A DNA stretch of 64,000 nucleotides from Myxococcus virescens. Lineage in GTDB: Bacteria; Myxococcota; Myxococcia; Myxococcales; Myxococcaceae. Position numbers and translations under genes: made by a program. Positions 35,657-44,176 of the stretch are shown piece after piece. The notes beneath the pieces are model-generated. The model worked only from the letters and a program-made list of their open reading frames with translations, was not told the DNA's origin and searched no databases. Numbering within the stretch: the first letter of the stretch is position 1; each line of letters starts with the position of its first letter. The stretch spans positions 992,001 through 1,056,000 of the forward strand of contig NZ_FNAJ01000001.1 in assembly GCF_900101905.1 (NCBI RefSeq), given 5' to 3'.

Positions 35657-36379
35657 ATGGGAAGAGGATGGGCGTGGGTGGGAATGCTGGGACTCTTCGC
35701 GTTGACGACGGGCTGCCGTGAGCGGGAGCCTCGGGCGGCGGCGGTCGCGCCCAGCGGCGTGGAAGCGGACATGACGGCCAGGGCCATTGAACGCGAGCCC
35801 GTGATGGCGGTGAAGGGCTCGACAGAGCCCGCGGCGCTCCAGCCCGCGATGGCGGTACAGGAACAAGCGCCCCGGATGAACACCCCGGCGCGAGCGCCCA
35901 CGGCCCTGAGCGACACGTCCGTGGCTCCACTGGAGGGCGCACCCGTGCGCGCTCCGGCTCCAGTGGCGGAGTCCTCCGCGCCGCGGACGCAGCCGCAGGC
36001 GACCGCGAGCCGGGTGATGATTGGCTCCGAGGCGGTCCAGGCCCGGGAGGATGAGGATTGGTACCTGGGCGCGGCGCGCGCGGCGCAAGACGCGACGGTG
36101 GAGACGGGCCAGGGCGGCTCGGGCAATGCGCCCCTGGAGGACGTCATCATCGCCTCCAGCTCCGTGAACGGGCGCGTCACGCGGGTGAAGCAGAACACCC
36201 TCATCGTGAAGGACCGGGAGGGTGGCGTCTACGAGTTGGAGCTGGACCCGCGCAGCCGTGGCCTGCGGCAGGGGCGGAAGGTGCCGCTGCGTCAGCTGCG
36301 GGAAGGCACGCCTGTGCGTGCGCAGTTCGTCCTCATGGGTGGCCGCACCGTCGCGCGCGACGTGCAGATCCGCCGCTGA
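35657..36379 (+). CDS. lipoprotein with a C-terminal beta domain
   Basis: 240 residues from the ATG at 35657; a longer open frame upstream overlaps the preceding gene and is excluded. The N-terminus MGRGWAWVGMLGLFALTTGC is a lipoprotein signal peptide with the cysteine at 20. Residues about 25-145 are Ala/Pro-rich and probably disordered. The last about 75 residues (SSVNGRVTRVKQNTLIVKDR, GGVYELELDPRS) form a small beta fold like an OB- or SH3-type barrel. No named family recognised. Confidence 0.75.
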   Translation: MGRGWAWVGMLGLFALTTGCREREPRAAAVAPSGVEADMTARAIEREPVMAVKGSTEPAALQPAMAVQEQAPRMNTPARAPTALSDTSVAPLEGAPVRAPAPVAESSAPRTQPQATASRVMIGSEAVQAREDEDWYLGAARAAQDATVETGQGGSGNAPLEDVIIASSSVNGRVTRVKQNTLIVKDREGGVYELELDPRSRGLRQGRKVPLRQLREGTPVRAQFVLMGGRTVARDVQIRR

Positions 36380-36397
36380 GACCAGCCGCGCCGTGGT

Positions 36398-36421
36398 AGG
36401 GCCTGCCAACAGGGAGGCCCT
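36398..36421 (+). terminator. possible terminator hairpin after the lipoprotein gene
   Basis: AGGGCCT at 36398-36404 and AGGCCCT at 36415-36421 form a 7-bp stem with a 10-base loop, 19 bp past the stop at 36379. No U-tract follows, so the call is weak. Confidence 0.35.
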
Positions 36422-36548
36422 GCCCGGCGTCATCACCGCCTGAAGCCCGTTCGCTCGTCCGCGCACCGGGCAAGCGCAAGAGCCCATGGCTTTCGCCAGC
36501 GCCGCGCGCCTCCTGAGATATCGGGGCCCAAGCCTCGGAGGCGAGCGC

Positions 36549-37907
36549 ATGCAGGAGCCCATTCCACCGCGGTCCCACACGTCCGGCTGGCGCCGTGCGT
36601 GGCGCGGCCTATGGGTGACACTCACTGCGAAGCCCACCTGGACGCAGGCGCCCCGCCGCGACTCGGGCCCCGGTGCCCACGAAACAACCGATGCGCGACC
36701 GCACCCGGCGGGGTCCCCGCCCCGTGGCCGCGCCTGGCTGGGCATGCTGGTGGCACTGGGCTCGATGACCGCATGCGCGCCGCGCGGAGCAGGCTCGGCC
36801 CAGCCGTCCATTCCACCACCGCCCCGGCTCTCCGCGTCACAGGTCGCGAAGCTGATGCCGCCGCAGCTCCAGGACCGCGAGGGTTGGGCGCGCGACGTGC
36901 TGGCCGCGCTGGAGGTGGAGGAGCTTGCTCCGTCACCGCCCGCGGTGTGCTCGGTGCTGGCCGTCATCGAACAGGAGTCCGGCTACAAGGTCGACCCGGC
37001 TGTCGCGGGGCTTCCAAAGATGGTCCGCGCGCGCCTGGAGGAGCACGCGAACAAGCTGGGCCCCCTGGGCCGCAAGGTCCTGGCGTCGGTGCTGGAAGGC
37101 CGGGCGAAGGGCAGCAAGAAGACGTTCGACGAACGGCTGCGCGCGCTGCGCACCGAGCGCGACCTGGACCGACTCTTCCGCGACATGCTCGCGTACTACG
37201 AGAACGAATTCCCGAGCACCTTCAAGGTCGTGGACTTCGCCAGCGGCGTCTTCGCTTCGGGGAACCTGCACGAGTTCAACCCCGTCACGACCGCCGGCTC
37301 CATGCAGGTGAGCGTGCGCTACGCGATGCAGAAGGCGGGCGAGGACGCGGACCCTGCCGAGGTGCGCGAGTCGATGTACACCCGCGCCGGCGGCGTGCGC
37401 TACGGCACCGCGCGGCTGCTGGGTTACGAGGCCGCATACCCCGAGCCCCTCTTCCGCTTCGCGGACTACAACGCGGGCGTCTATGCCTCCCGCAACGCCG
37501 CGCTCCAGTCACAGGTGAGCCGTCTCACCGGCCACCCCCTGGCGCCCGACGGAGACCTCCAGCTCTACGACAAGCAGGGGCAGCCGCGCAGCGAGGACAG
37601 CAAGTCGCTGCTGGCGCTGCTCGCCTTCCGTCAGCGCTTCGCCCCGGAGGAGCTCAGCGAGCGACAGGTGCGCCGCGACGTGCGCAAGGAGAAGGAGCCG
37701 GACTTCGAGTCCACCGACACGTTCCGCGCGGTGAAACGTGTCTACCAGCGGGAAACGGGCGAATCGCCGTCCTACGCCCAGCTTCCCCGGGTGACGCTCC
37801 AGAGCCCGAAGCTGAAGCGCGAGCTGACCACCGCGTGGTTCGCGCGCTCGGTGGACCAGCGCTTCCAGAAGTGCATGACCCGCTACCGCGCGCTGACGGC
37901 GAAGTAG
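36549..37907 (+). CDS. DUF1615 family lipoprotein
   Basis: 452 residues from the ATG at 36549, which has a strong GGAGG seven bases upstream; an earlier in-frame ATG at 36486 is possible. A membrane/lipobox stretch (WLGMLVALGSMTAC) ends at about residue 76, unusually far from the start, so the true start may be later. The mature part matches DUF1615: VCSVLAVIEQESGYKVDPAV, FNPVTTAGSMQVSV, YTRAGGVRYGTARLL and FRFADYNAGVYASRNAA. The IEQESG and AGSMQVS elements resemble lytic transglycosylase/lysozyme-like folds, so a peptidoglycan-related role is possible but unproven. Next to it on the right is a convergent lipoprotein gene. Confidence 0.82.
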   Translation: MQEPIPPRSHTSGWRRAWRGLWVTLTAKPTWTQAPRRDSGPGAHETTDARPHPAGSPPRGRAWLGMLVALGSMTACAPRGAGSAQPSIPPPPRLSASQVAKLMPPQLQDREGWARDVLAALEVEELAPSPPAVCSVLAVIEQESGYKVDPAVAGLPKMVRARLEEHANKLGPLGRKVLASVLEGRAKGSKKTFDERLRALRTERDLDRLFRDMLAYYENEFPSTFKVVDFASGVFASGNLHEFNPVTTAGSMQVSVRYAMQKAGEDADPAEVRESMYTRAGGVRYGTARLLGYEAAYPEPLFRFADYNAGVYASRNAALQSQVSRLTGHPLAPDGDLQLYDKQGQPRSEDSKSLLALLAFRQRFAPEELSERQVRRDVRKEKEPDFESTDTFRAVKRVYQRETGESPSYAQLPRVTLQSPKLKRELTTAWFARSVDQRFQKCMTRYRALTAK

Positions 37908-37933
37908 CGGGCCCCGGGTTCAGCGACCACGCC

Positions 37934-39550
37934 TCACGGCGTGGTGAAGAACGAGCTGAGAGTGTCCGCGCGCGCCTGGGGCAACCGGTCCACGGTGCTG
38001 AACGGGAAGCGCTCCATCTCGTAGTACGGAGCCTCCACGGCCGAGACACGCAGGTAGTAGATGCCCTCTGGCGCCAGCGTCCCGGGCGGCAGCCGCACCT
38101 GGGTGAGCGAGCCGGGCACGGTCACACTGCCATGCAGCACGCTGGTGCGGATATCCTCCCGGAACCGGTAGATGGCAATCCGGTAGGCGGCGGGTGAACC
38201 CACCACGGGAGGCAGCCACGCGATGACGGGACTCGCGGAGCCCACCTCACGGGAATCACTGGCGGGCAGACCGTCAATGGTCAGCTCACGCGGCGGAGAC
38301 ACGCGCGGCAGGATGGGCCCTGCGACGAGGCTATCCAGTCGCTCGTAGGTATACATGTTGCCGGACAGGTAGGCCCAGAGCCCGGAGCCCCCCGGCACCT
38401 CTGCCTGGACGCGGAATGAGTACTGCGCTCCGCCCACCATCTCCCACGAGGATGGGAACGGGTTGCCGTACGACAAGCGCCGGGTGAAGTTGAACGAAGT
38501 GCCCCGCGGAAACATCAGGGACAGCGCCTCCCCCGAGTACCCCACCCAGCCGTCGCTCAGGCCGTGGGCCGCGGGCATGACGAAGAAGGAGGGGTAGTTG
38601 GCCGTGGCGAGCGGGTGCACCGCGTGCGCGTACCGGGTGAAGTCCGGCAGGCGCCACTCGATGGGGAACTCCGTCATCGGAACGGAGCGCATGACGCCCG
38701 TCAGCGGCATGGGGGTGACGCCATCCGGGACGAAGTCGAACGCCCCCATCTCCACGCTGCGCACCAGGGCCGAATATGCCAGCGGGGTCCCGTCCGGCAG
38801 CGTCCCCGCGTCGAGCTGGCCGTGCTGGCTCACGTACAGACGGTCTCCCCGGCCAGCCTCGAAGACAGGCAGCGAATAGCCGCTGCTCACCAACACCTCC
38901 GCGTTGTTGCTGAGCAGGTGCGTCTGTCCTTCAAGCACCTCGTCGAAGACGTTCACGCCCCCGTAGAGGTCCACCTGTGCGGACGCGACCTGCAGGCTCG
39001 AGCCCGGCTGCGTCACGCCGCCGTAGGGCACCCATGGCGCCAGGTTGACGAGGTTCACCTGGACGGGCGACCAGAACAAATCACTGTAGACCGTATCCGG
39101 ACGGCCCAGCCGGTTGTTGCCAATGTCGACGGCGCGCGCGGACGTGACGACGAAGCTGTTGCCCGTTCGCAGGTAGTACGCACCGGACGGGATGCCCGTG
39201 AAACGCCAGCCTTCCGGAGACGCCGAGCCCGACACGACGCTGAACGTGTTCCCAGAGGGAACGTAGATTTCAGGAGGATTCGCGGAGAGGTCTTCCTGGC
39301 GCTCCGCGACCCCCACCGCCGTGTGGAAGCGCGTGGTCTGTGTCACCAACACCACGTCGTCGGAATCACCGGGCTCACTGACGTCGGACCGCGGCTCGTC
39401 CGTGCCCGTTCCCTCGCCCGAGGGACGGTCCGTACTCACGGGCGACTGTCCGTCGCCGAAGTCCGAAGCGGAACCCGGTTCGCCACCCGCACAGCCAAGC
39501 CAGGCAGCACAGGTGGGCACCAGCAGCAGCGACCAGTGACGCAAACGCAT
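37934..39550 (-). CDS. large secreted lipoprotein, beta-rich
   Basis: 538 residues; the signal LRHWSLLLVPTCAAWLGC carries a lipobox with the cysteine at about 20. An acidic, Ser/Gly-rich linker (about 25-65) precedes a long beta-rich region with Tyr/Gly/Pro-heavy segments and, near the C-terminus, a fibronectin type III-like stretch (VIAWLPPVVGSPAAYRIAIY, GIYYLRVSAVEAP). No catalytic motif. A surface-exposed or matrix protein is plausible. It converges with the DUF1615 gene and lies downstream of the M16 operon on the same strand. Confidence 0.75.
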   Translation of the reverse strand: MRLRHWSLLLVPTCAAWLGCAGGEPGSASDFGDGQSPVSTDRPSGEGTGTDEPRSDVSEPGDSDDVVLVTQTTRFHTAVGVAERQEDLSANPPEIYVPSGNTFSVVSGSASPEGWRFTGIPSGAYYLRTGNSFVVTSARAVDIGNNRLGRPDTVYSDLFWSPVQVNLVNLAPWVPYGGVTQPGSSLQVASAQVDLYGGVNVFDEVLEGQTHLLSNNAEVLVSSGYSLPVFEAGRGDRLYVSQHGQLDAGTLPDGTPLAYSALVRSVEMGAFDFVPDGVTPMPLTGVMRSVPMTEFPIEWRLPDFTRYAHAVHPLATANYPSFFVMPAAHGLSDGWVGYSGEALSLMFPRGTSFNFTRRLSYGNPFPSSWEMVGGAQYSFRVQAEVPGGSGLWAYLSGNMYTYERLDSLVAGPILPRVSPPRELTIDGLPASDSREVGSASPVIAWLPPVVGSPAAYRIAIYRFREDIRTSVLHGSVTVPGSLTQVRLPPGTLAPEGIYYLRVSAVEAPYYEMERFPFSTVDRLPQARADTLSSFFTTP

Positions 39551-39658
39551 ATGACCCCCATGGAGGATGAAGCGCCGAGCACCCTACCGAGGGCCTCTGA
39601 CATCTCCTGCGGGGCGGCCAGACGGGCTGCGTTCGGGACAGAGGATTCCGCCCCGAAG

Positions 39659-39695
39659 GCACCGCCGGCCCGACAACCTCCAGGTCCGGCGGTGC
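39659..39695 (-). terminator. possible terminator hairpin after the M16 peptidase operon
   Basis: A 10-bp perfect inverted repeat, GCACCGCCGG at 39659-39668 and CCGGCGGTGC at 39686-39695, with an inner ACCT/AGGT pair, lies 10 bp past the stop at 39706. It lacks a clear U-tract in the direction of transcription, so it may be a factor-assisted terminator or an mRNA-end stabiliser. Confidence 0.5.
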
Positions 39696-39705
39696 GCGGC
39701 GAGTC

Positions 39706-41166
39706 TCAGCGCTTCGCGGGCGGCGCGAAGTGCTTGTCGGAAATCTTCATCTCCGTGACGGTGCCATACTTGCGAGCCGCCTCCCGGATGTCCGACGCCT
39801 TGCCGATGAGGACGAAGGTGAGGTCCTCCGGCGCGGGGAGCTTGCGCTGGATGATGCCGTGCACGCCCTCGCGGGTCGTCGCGGAGACGGCGCTGGCGAA
39901 ACCATCCACGTCGCTGGCATCCAGGCCGTAGAAGGCCAGCTCCGACAGCTTGCCGGCCACATGCGTCCCGGTCTCCAGCGTGGGCGGGAACTGCCCCAGC
40001 ACGTACGACTTCGCGGAGGCGAGCATGGCGTCATCCATGCCGGACTTCCGATAGCCCGCGAGCGTCTCCAGCGCCAGGTCGATGGCGCGGCCGGTGGACT
40101 CCGTCTTCGTGTACGAGGCGATGATGACGGGCCCCGGACGCGTATGACGGATGAACACGGAGTTGGCGCCGTAGCTGAGGCCGGACTTCACGCGCAGCTC
40201 CGTGTTGAGCAGCGAGGTGAAGCGTCCACCGAACACCGTCTCCGCGACCCGCACCGAGGCCCGGTCCGGGTCATCGCGGGAGATACCGGTGTTGCCAATC
40301 CAGAAGTACGTCTGGGTGGCGTCCGGCTTGTCCACCAGCAGCACGCGCCGGCCCTTGGAGGCGGCGGTGGCGGGAACGGTGGGCGCGGGCGTGGCGGCGC
40401 GCGCCCAGCCGCCGAGCGAGGACTCCAGCTTCTTCGCGAGCGCCTTCGCGTCGAAGTCACCCACCACGGACAGGATGAGCCGGTCCGCGCCCAGGTGGTT
40501 CTTAGCGTACGCGAGCACGTCCTCGCGGGACAGGCCGGGCAGGGACGCCTCGCTGCCGTTGACGGGCGTGCCATACGGGTGTCCGGCGAAGTGGAAGGCC
40601 TGGAAGTACGCGCCAATCAGCATGCGCGGGTCGCCATCCTTCGCGGCGGCGATTTCGGAGGCCTTGCGCGCGCGGACCTTCTCCAGCTCCTTCGCGTCGA
40701 AGCGCGGGCGCGTGAGCATGTCGGTGAGCAGCTCCACCATCAGCCCGGTGTCGCGCGACATGAACTGGCCGCTGATGACCAGGGCCTCCAGGTTGGCGGC
40801 CACCTGAAGCTCGCCACCCACGCCGTCCACGGCCTCGGCGAACTGACGCGCGTCACGGCCGCCGGCCCCCTTCTGCAACAGCTCGCCGGTGAGCGCGGCC
40901 AGGCCTTCCTTGCCAGCGGGGTCGCCCAGGGCGCCGCCGCGCACCCACGCGCTGAACGAGACGAGCGGCAGCTCCTTGCGCTCCACGAGCTGGAGCTTCG
41001 CGCCGTTCTTCAGCGTGACGGTGGTGGCCTTGGGGAGCGTCACGCCCTGCTGCGCCGGAGCCGCCGCGGCGGCCTTTGGAGCAGCGGCGGAGCCCTGGGC
41101 CGCGGCGGGGACGGAGGACAGCAGCAGCGTGGTGAACGCGGCCTTCCAGGAGAGGGGGGCGCTCAT
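39706..41166 (-). CDS. M16 family peptidase-like subunit lacking the zinc motif
   Basis: 486 residues with an N-terminal signal peptide ([20 protein letters not shown]). The two-lobed M16 pattern is present ([54 protein letters not shown]), but the HxxEH active-site position reads [13 protein letters not shown], so zinc binding is lost. The start overlaps the stop of the active-type partner (41163-42572) in ATGA. In bacterial M16 pairs, one subunit keeps the zinc site and the other supplies the R/Y pair for substrate binding; the [10 protein letters not shown] stretch is consistent with that. It probably acts as a heterodimer in the periplasm. Confidence 0.9.
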   Translation of the reverse strand: MSAPLSWKAAFTTLLLSSVPAAAQGSAAAPKAAAAAPAQQGVTLPKATTVTLKNGAKLQLVERKELPLVSFSAWVRGGALGDPAGKEGLAALTGELLQKGAGGRDARQFAEAVDGVGGELQVAANLEALVISGQFMSRDTGLMVELLTDMLTRPRFDAKELEKVRARKASEIAAAKDGDPRMLIGAYFQAFHFAGHPYGTPVNGSEASLPGLSREDVLAYAKNHLGADRLILSVVGDFDAKALAKKLESSLGGWARAATPAPTVPATAASKGRRVLLVDKPDATQTYFWIGNTGISRDDPDRASVRVAETVFGGRFTSLLNTELRVKSGLSYGANSVFIRHTRPGPVIIASYTKTESTGRAIDLALETLAGYRKSGMDDAMLASAKSYVLGQFPPTLETGTHVAGKLSELAFYGLDASDVDGFASAVSATTREGVHGIIQRKLPAPEDLTFVLIGKASDIREAARKYGTVTEMKISDKHFAPPAKR

Positions 41167-42572
41167 CGCGAGGCCTCCTTGCGGGAGTCGGGGGTGGCTG
41201 CCTGCGCGTCGGCGGGCACGAGCCAGCCAACGGTGCGGCGCTGCGAGTTGAAGATGCGCGCGGCGACCTTGCGGACGTCGTCACGCGTCACGCGCTCATA
41301 GCGGCCGGGCGCTTCGAAGAGCTGGCGGTAGTCACCGCGGAACGTCTCCGCGGCGCCCAACGCGCGGCCTCGGCCGTTGTTGGTCTCCAGGCTGCGCCAG
41401 AACTGGGACAGGGTGATGTTGCGCGCCTTCTTGAGCTCGGCGTCGCTGACGCCGTCCTTGACGATGCGGGCCAGCTCCTCGGTGAGCAGGCCTTCCACCT
41501 TGGCGACGTCAGCACCGGGCGGCAAGTCCGCGTAGACCCAGACGAGCGATGGGTCGAAGCCCGGGCTGAAGTGGGTGTTGACGCGGAGGGCGGCGCGCTC
41601 CTCCTCGACGAGGCGGCGGTGCAGCCGCGAGGAGTCGCCGTTGGTGAGGATGCTCAGGAGCAGCGTGAGCGCTTCCACGTCCGCGTCCTTGCCGGAGATG
41701 CCGTGGTAGGCCAGTTGGATGAGCGGGGCCTGGGCCTGCTTCTTCACGACGATGCGGCGCTCTCCCTGCTGCTCGGGCTCCTTGGTGCGGACGGGCTCCG
41801 GCGCGGGCTGGGAGGGGATGGGCTCCAGGTACTTCTCCGCGAGCGCGAAGATTTCCGCGGGCGTCACGGCGCCGGTGAAGATGAGCGTGGCGTTGTTGGG
41901 CGCGTAGTACGTCTTGTAGTAGCGCTGGAGGTCCTCGATGCGCCACGACTCGATGTCGGACGGCCACCCGATGACGGGGAACTGGTACGGGTGCGCCACG
42001 AAGGCGGTGGCCTGCACCTGCTCCATCAGGGCGCCCATGTTGTCGTTGTCGATGGCGGAGCGGCGCTCCGAGTACACGACGCCGCGCTCGGACTCGGTGA
42101 CCTTGGGGTCGATGGCCAGGTGCTGGAGCCGGTCGGCCTCGAGGTCGAAGATGACGTCGAGCGCGGAGCGCGGGAACCAGTCCATGTAGACGGTGACGTC
42201 CTCGGAGGTGAAGGCGTTGTTGGCGCCGCCGTTGGCCTCCATGACGCGGTCGAACTCACCGGGGCCATACTTCTTCGCGCCGTTGAACATCATGTGCTCG
42301 AAGAAGTGGGACAGGCCGGTGATACCGGGGTACTCGTTCCGGCTGCCAACGCGGAACCAGTTGTAGAGGACGACATTGGGAATGTCGTGGTCGGGCCAGA
42401 CGATGACCTTGAGCCCGTTCTTGAGGGTGCGGGACTCGATGCCGGCGCCGAGCCTGGGCGCGGCGGACACAGCGGACTTCGCCACCGGCTTGCCGCCCTG
42501 CGTCTGCGCACAGGCCACGGGGCCGGCGAGCAGGGCCAGACACGAGGTCCAGAGTAACGACTGACGGAACAT
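41163..42572 (-). CDS. M16 family zinc metallopeptidase, active subunit
   Basis: 469 residues from the ATG at 42572; the frame is open upstream but that part is shadow sequence. A lipoprotein-like signal ([10 protein letters not shown], Cys21) precedes the M16 domain with HFFEH at 89-93 (His89, Glu92, His93), and the distal glutamate lies in [13 protein letters not shown]. The second lobe ([34 protein letters not shown]) is complete. It overlaps the next gene by ATGA. Such pairs degrade peptides in the periplasm; substrate unknown. Confidence 0.93.
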   Translation of the reverse strand: MFRQSLLWTSCLALLAGPVACAQTQGGKPVAKSAVSAAPRLGAGIESRTLKNGLKVIVWPDHDIPNVVLYNWFRVGSRNEYPGITGLSHFFEHMMFNGAKKYGPGEFDRVMEANGGANNAFTSEDVTVYMDWFPRSALDVIFDLEADRLQHLAIDPKVTESERGVVYSERRSAIDNDNMGALMEQVQATAFVAHPYQFPVIGWPSDIESWRIEDLQRYYKTYYAPNNATLIFTGAVTPAEIFALAEKYLEPIPSQPAPEPVRTKEPEQQGERRIVVKKQAQAPLIQLAYHGISGKDADVEALTLLLSILTNGDSSRLHRRLVEEERAALRVNTHFSPGFDPSLVWVYADLPPGADVAKVEGLLTEELARIVKDGVSDAELKKARNITLSQFWRSLETNNGRGRALGAAETFRGDYRQLFEAPGRYERVTRDDVRKVAARIFNSQRRTVGWLVPADAQAATPDSRKEASR

Positions 42573-42630
42573 CCGTGCTCCTGTCGGAAGAGCGCCCGGA
42601 AACGGGCAGCGGCGCACGATATTCCAGTTG

Positions 42631-42660
42631 CCACCCTCCTGGGTTGACCAGGAGGGGTGG
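42631..42660 (-). terminator. long hairpin between the M16 operon and the gene ending at 42674
   Basis: CCACC-CTCCTGG at 42631-42643 pairs with CCAGGAG-GGTGG at 42648-42660 with one bulge, lying 13 bp past the stop of the gene at 42674-43219. There is no U-tract. It may be a terminator, or an operator in front of the M16 operon. Confidence 0.45.
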
Positions 42661-42673
42661 ATGACGCGGCGGC

Positions 42674-43219
42674 TCAGGCGCCGAGCACTTCGCGGAGCAC
42701 TTCCTGGAAGTAGTTGATACTGCCCGTGTGCGTCTGGAAGTGCCTGGCGGACTGGTGGAGGCGCTGGATGACGGCCTCGAACTCCGCCTGGCTGACGTCG
42801 CGCAGGGACATGTAGAGGCGGACGGCGCCCTGGAGGTGCGAGAAGAGCGGGTTGCGGTCGGTGCCGTCGGGGCGGCGCAGGAGGTGGCGGTAGAGCCGCT
42901 CGAATTCCTGGTCCGTCTCGGTGTTGCGCACGGCGCGGCAGTAGCCGGCGGCGGTGGCCTCGATGAGGAGGAAGAAGGGCTGGTACTCCGGCGGCGGCGC
43001 CTTGGCGAAGCTGGGGGGCTTCACGTCGCCCACGAAGAGCTGGGAGATGGGCTTGAGCGTCACATGGGCCAGCTGCTCGCCCGCGCGAATCTGGACGCGC
43101 TCCCCCACCGGACGCACGTGCTTGCCGTCCGCGTCCCACTCCACCGCCACGTACAGGCGCTCGGGCTGGTCCACCTTCACGCCCGCCTTCTCGAGCTCCG
43201 CCACTGCGTTCGCGTCCAT
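42674..43219 (-). CDS. conserved hypothetical cytoplasmic protein
   Basis: 181 residues from the ATG at 43219, with GGAGGA at good spacing upstream; the frame is open to 43366 but the upstream part is shadow. The N-terminal half (LYVAVEWDADGKHVRPVGE, VQIRAGEQLAHVTLKPISQL) looks like a small beta domain. The C-terminal half is helical with many Arg/Phe/Tyr (FERLYRHLLRRPDGTDRN, SQAEFEAVIQRLHQSARHF). No catalytic motif, membrane segment or signal peptide. Family not recognised. Confidence 0.7.
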   Translation of the reverse strand: MDANAVAELEKAGVKVDQPERLYVAVEWDADGKHVRPVGERVQIRAGEQLAHVTLKPISQLFVGDVKPPSFAKAPPPEYQPFFLLIEATAAGYCRAVRNTETDQEFERLYRHLLRRPDGTDRNPLFSHLQGAVRLYMSLRDVSQAEFEAVIQRLHQSARHFQTHTGSINYFQEVLREVLGA

Positions 43220-43420
43220 CGTGATTCGTTCCTCCGGCTCCCTCTCTACCCTGCTCCGGGCAGCCCGTGCACCCGGCATCGTGGGGCAACGTCGCGAAGG
43301 AGGAGAAACGAGGGCGCCTTTCTCGCGCCCTGGAATTACTGGTATGCCAAGGAACTCCAAGAGCATCTGCGGCCACGGGTCTCCAGCCGCTGTGCGTTAC
43401 CCCTGATTCCCTGCCCACCC

Positions 43421-44164
43421 ATGTTCGAGAACTTCTTTCGCTCACGCGATGCCGATGCGCTTGAGGTCTTGGGAAAAGTCGACACGGTCCGCCGACTTCA
43501 CGGCCTCATCGATGAAGCCCAAGAGCACGTCACGCTGATCAGTCCCTACGTCAGCATCGAGAAACTGCGAGACATTGAGCGCAAGATTCGTCAAGCCCTC
43601 GAACGGGAGGTGGCCGTGACCCTGGTCATCCGCGAGGGTGACGAGAGCACACGGGGCCCCTCACAGCAAGGCGTGGAACTCCTAGTCAGCCTCATGCAAG
43701 CGGGCATGCGCCTGTTCGTCGTCAGGGACCTGCACGCCAAGCTCTACTGCTCCGAACGCCACGCACTCATCACGTCGCTCAACCTCATTGAGTCTTCCTT
43801 CAACAACAGCATTGAAGTCGGCATCTGCATCTCAGCCGGTCGCGCCGAGTACGTGAGAATCAGCGAGTTCATCGAGAGCGAAATCACCCCACACCGAAAG
43901 GAAGTCCCCTTCAAGCCGGCCACCGAGCCGCGACGCAGGAGCGCCACGCCCGTCCCCCGGCACGCCACGCAGGGATTCTGCATCCGCTGCCGCGACGCAA
44001 TCGGCTTCAACCCGGAGAGGCCCTACTGCGACAGCGACTTCAACGTCTGGCGCCGATACAGCGACCCCACCTACGAAGACAACCATTGCCACCATTGCGG
44101 CATGGACTTCGCCGCCAGCAAGAACAAGCCCCTGTGCCGTAAGTGCTACGGAATGCTCAGGTAG
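43421..44164 (+). CDS. PLD-fold nuclease-like protein with C-terminal zinc ribbon
   Basis: 247 residues from the ATG at 43421. A single phospholipase-D/nuclease-type half occupies about 15-155: LISPYVSIEKLRDIERKI, then the HxK motif at His105/Lys107 (RDLHAKLYC), Asn121 in TSLNLIESS and acidic IEVGICIS. A basic, Pro-containing linker (RRRSATPVPRHA) leads to a zinc-ribbon-like tail with CIRC (187/190), Cys203, CHHC (223/226) and CRKC (239/242). Two such subunits would make a full active site. It stops 12 bases before the helicase fusion, so the pair is very likely cotranscribed. Base composition is clearly lower in G+C than flanking genes (33 of 60 bases G or C in 43801-43860), suggesting transfer. 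Candidate defence or repair nuclease. Confidence 0.87.
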   Translation: MFENFFRSRDADALEVLGKVDTVRRLHGLIDEAQEHVTLISPYVSIEKLRDIERKIRQALEREVAVTLVIREGDESTRGPSQQGVELLVSLMQAGMRLFVVRDLHAKLYCSERHALITSLNLIESSFNNSIEVGICISAGRAEYVRISEFIESEITPHRKEVPFKPATEPRRRSATPVPRHATQGFCIRCRDAIGFNPERPYCDSDFNVWRRYSDPTYEDNHCHHCGMDFAASKNKPLCRKCYGMLR

Positions 44165-44176
44165 CTTCAGCGCCCC

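Noticed and set aside
43220..43420. Left attachment site for a tRNA-Phe island
   Set aside because: No copy of the tRNA 3' sequence is visible here and no integrase gene exists in the cassette.
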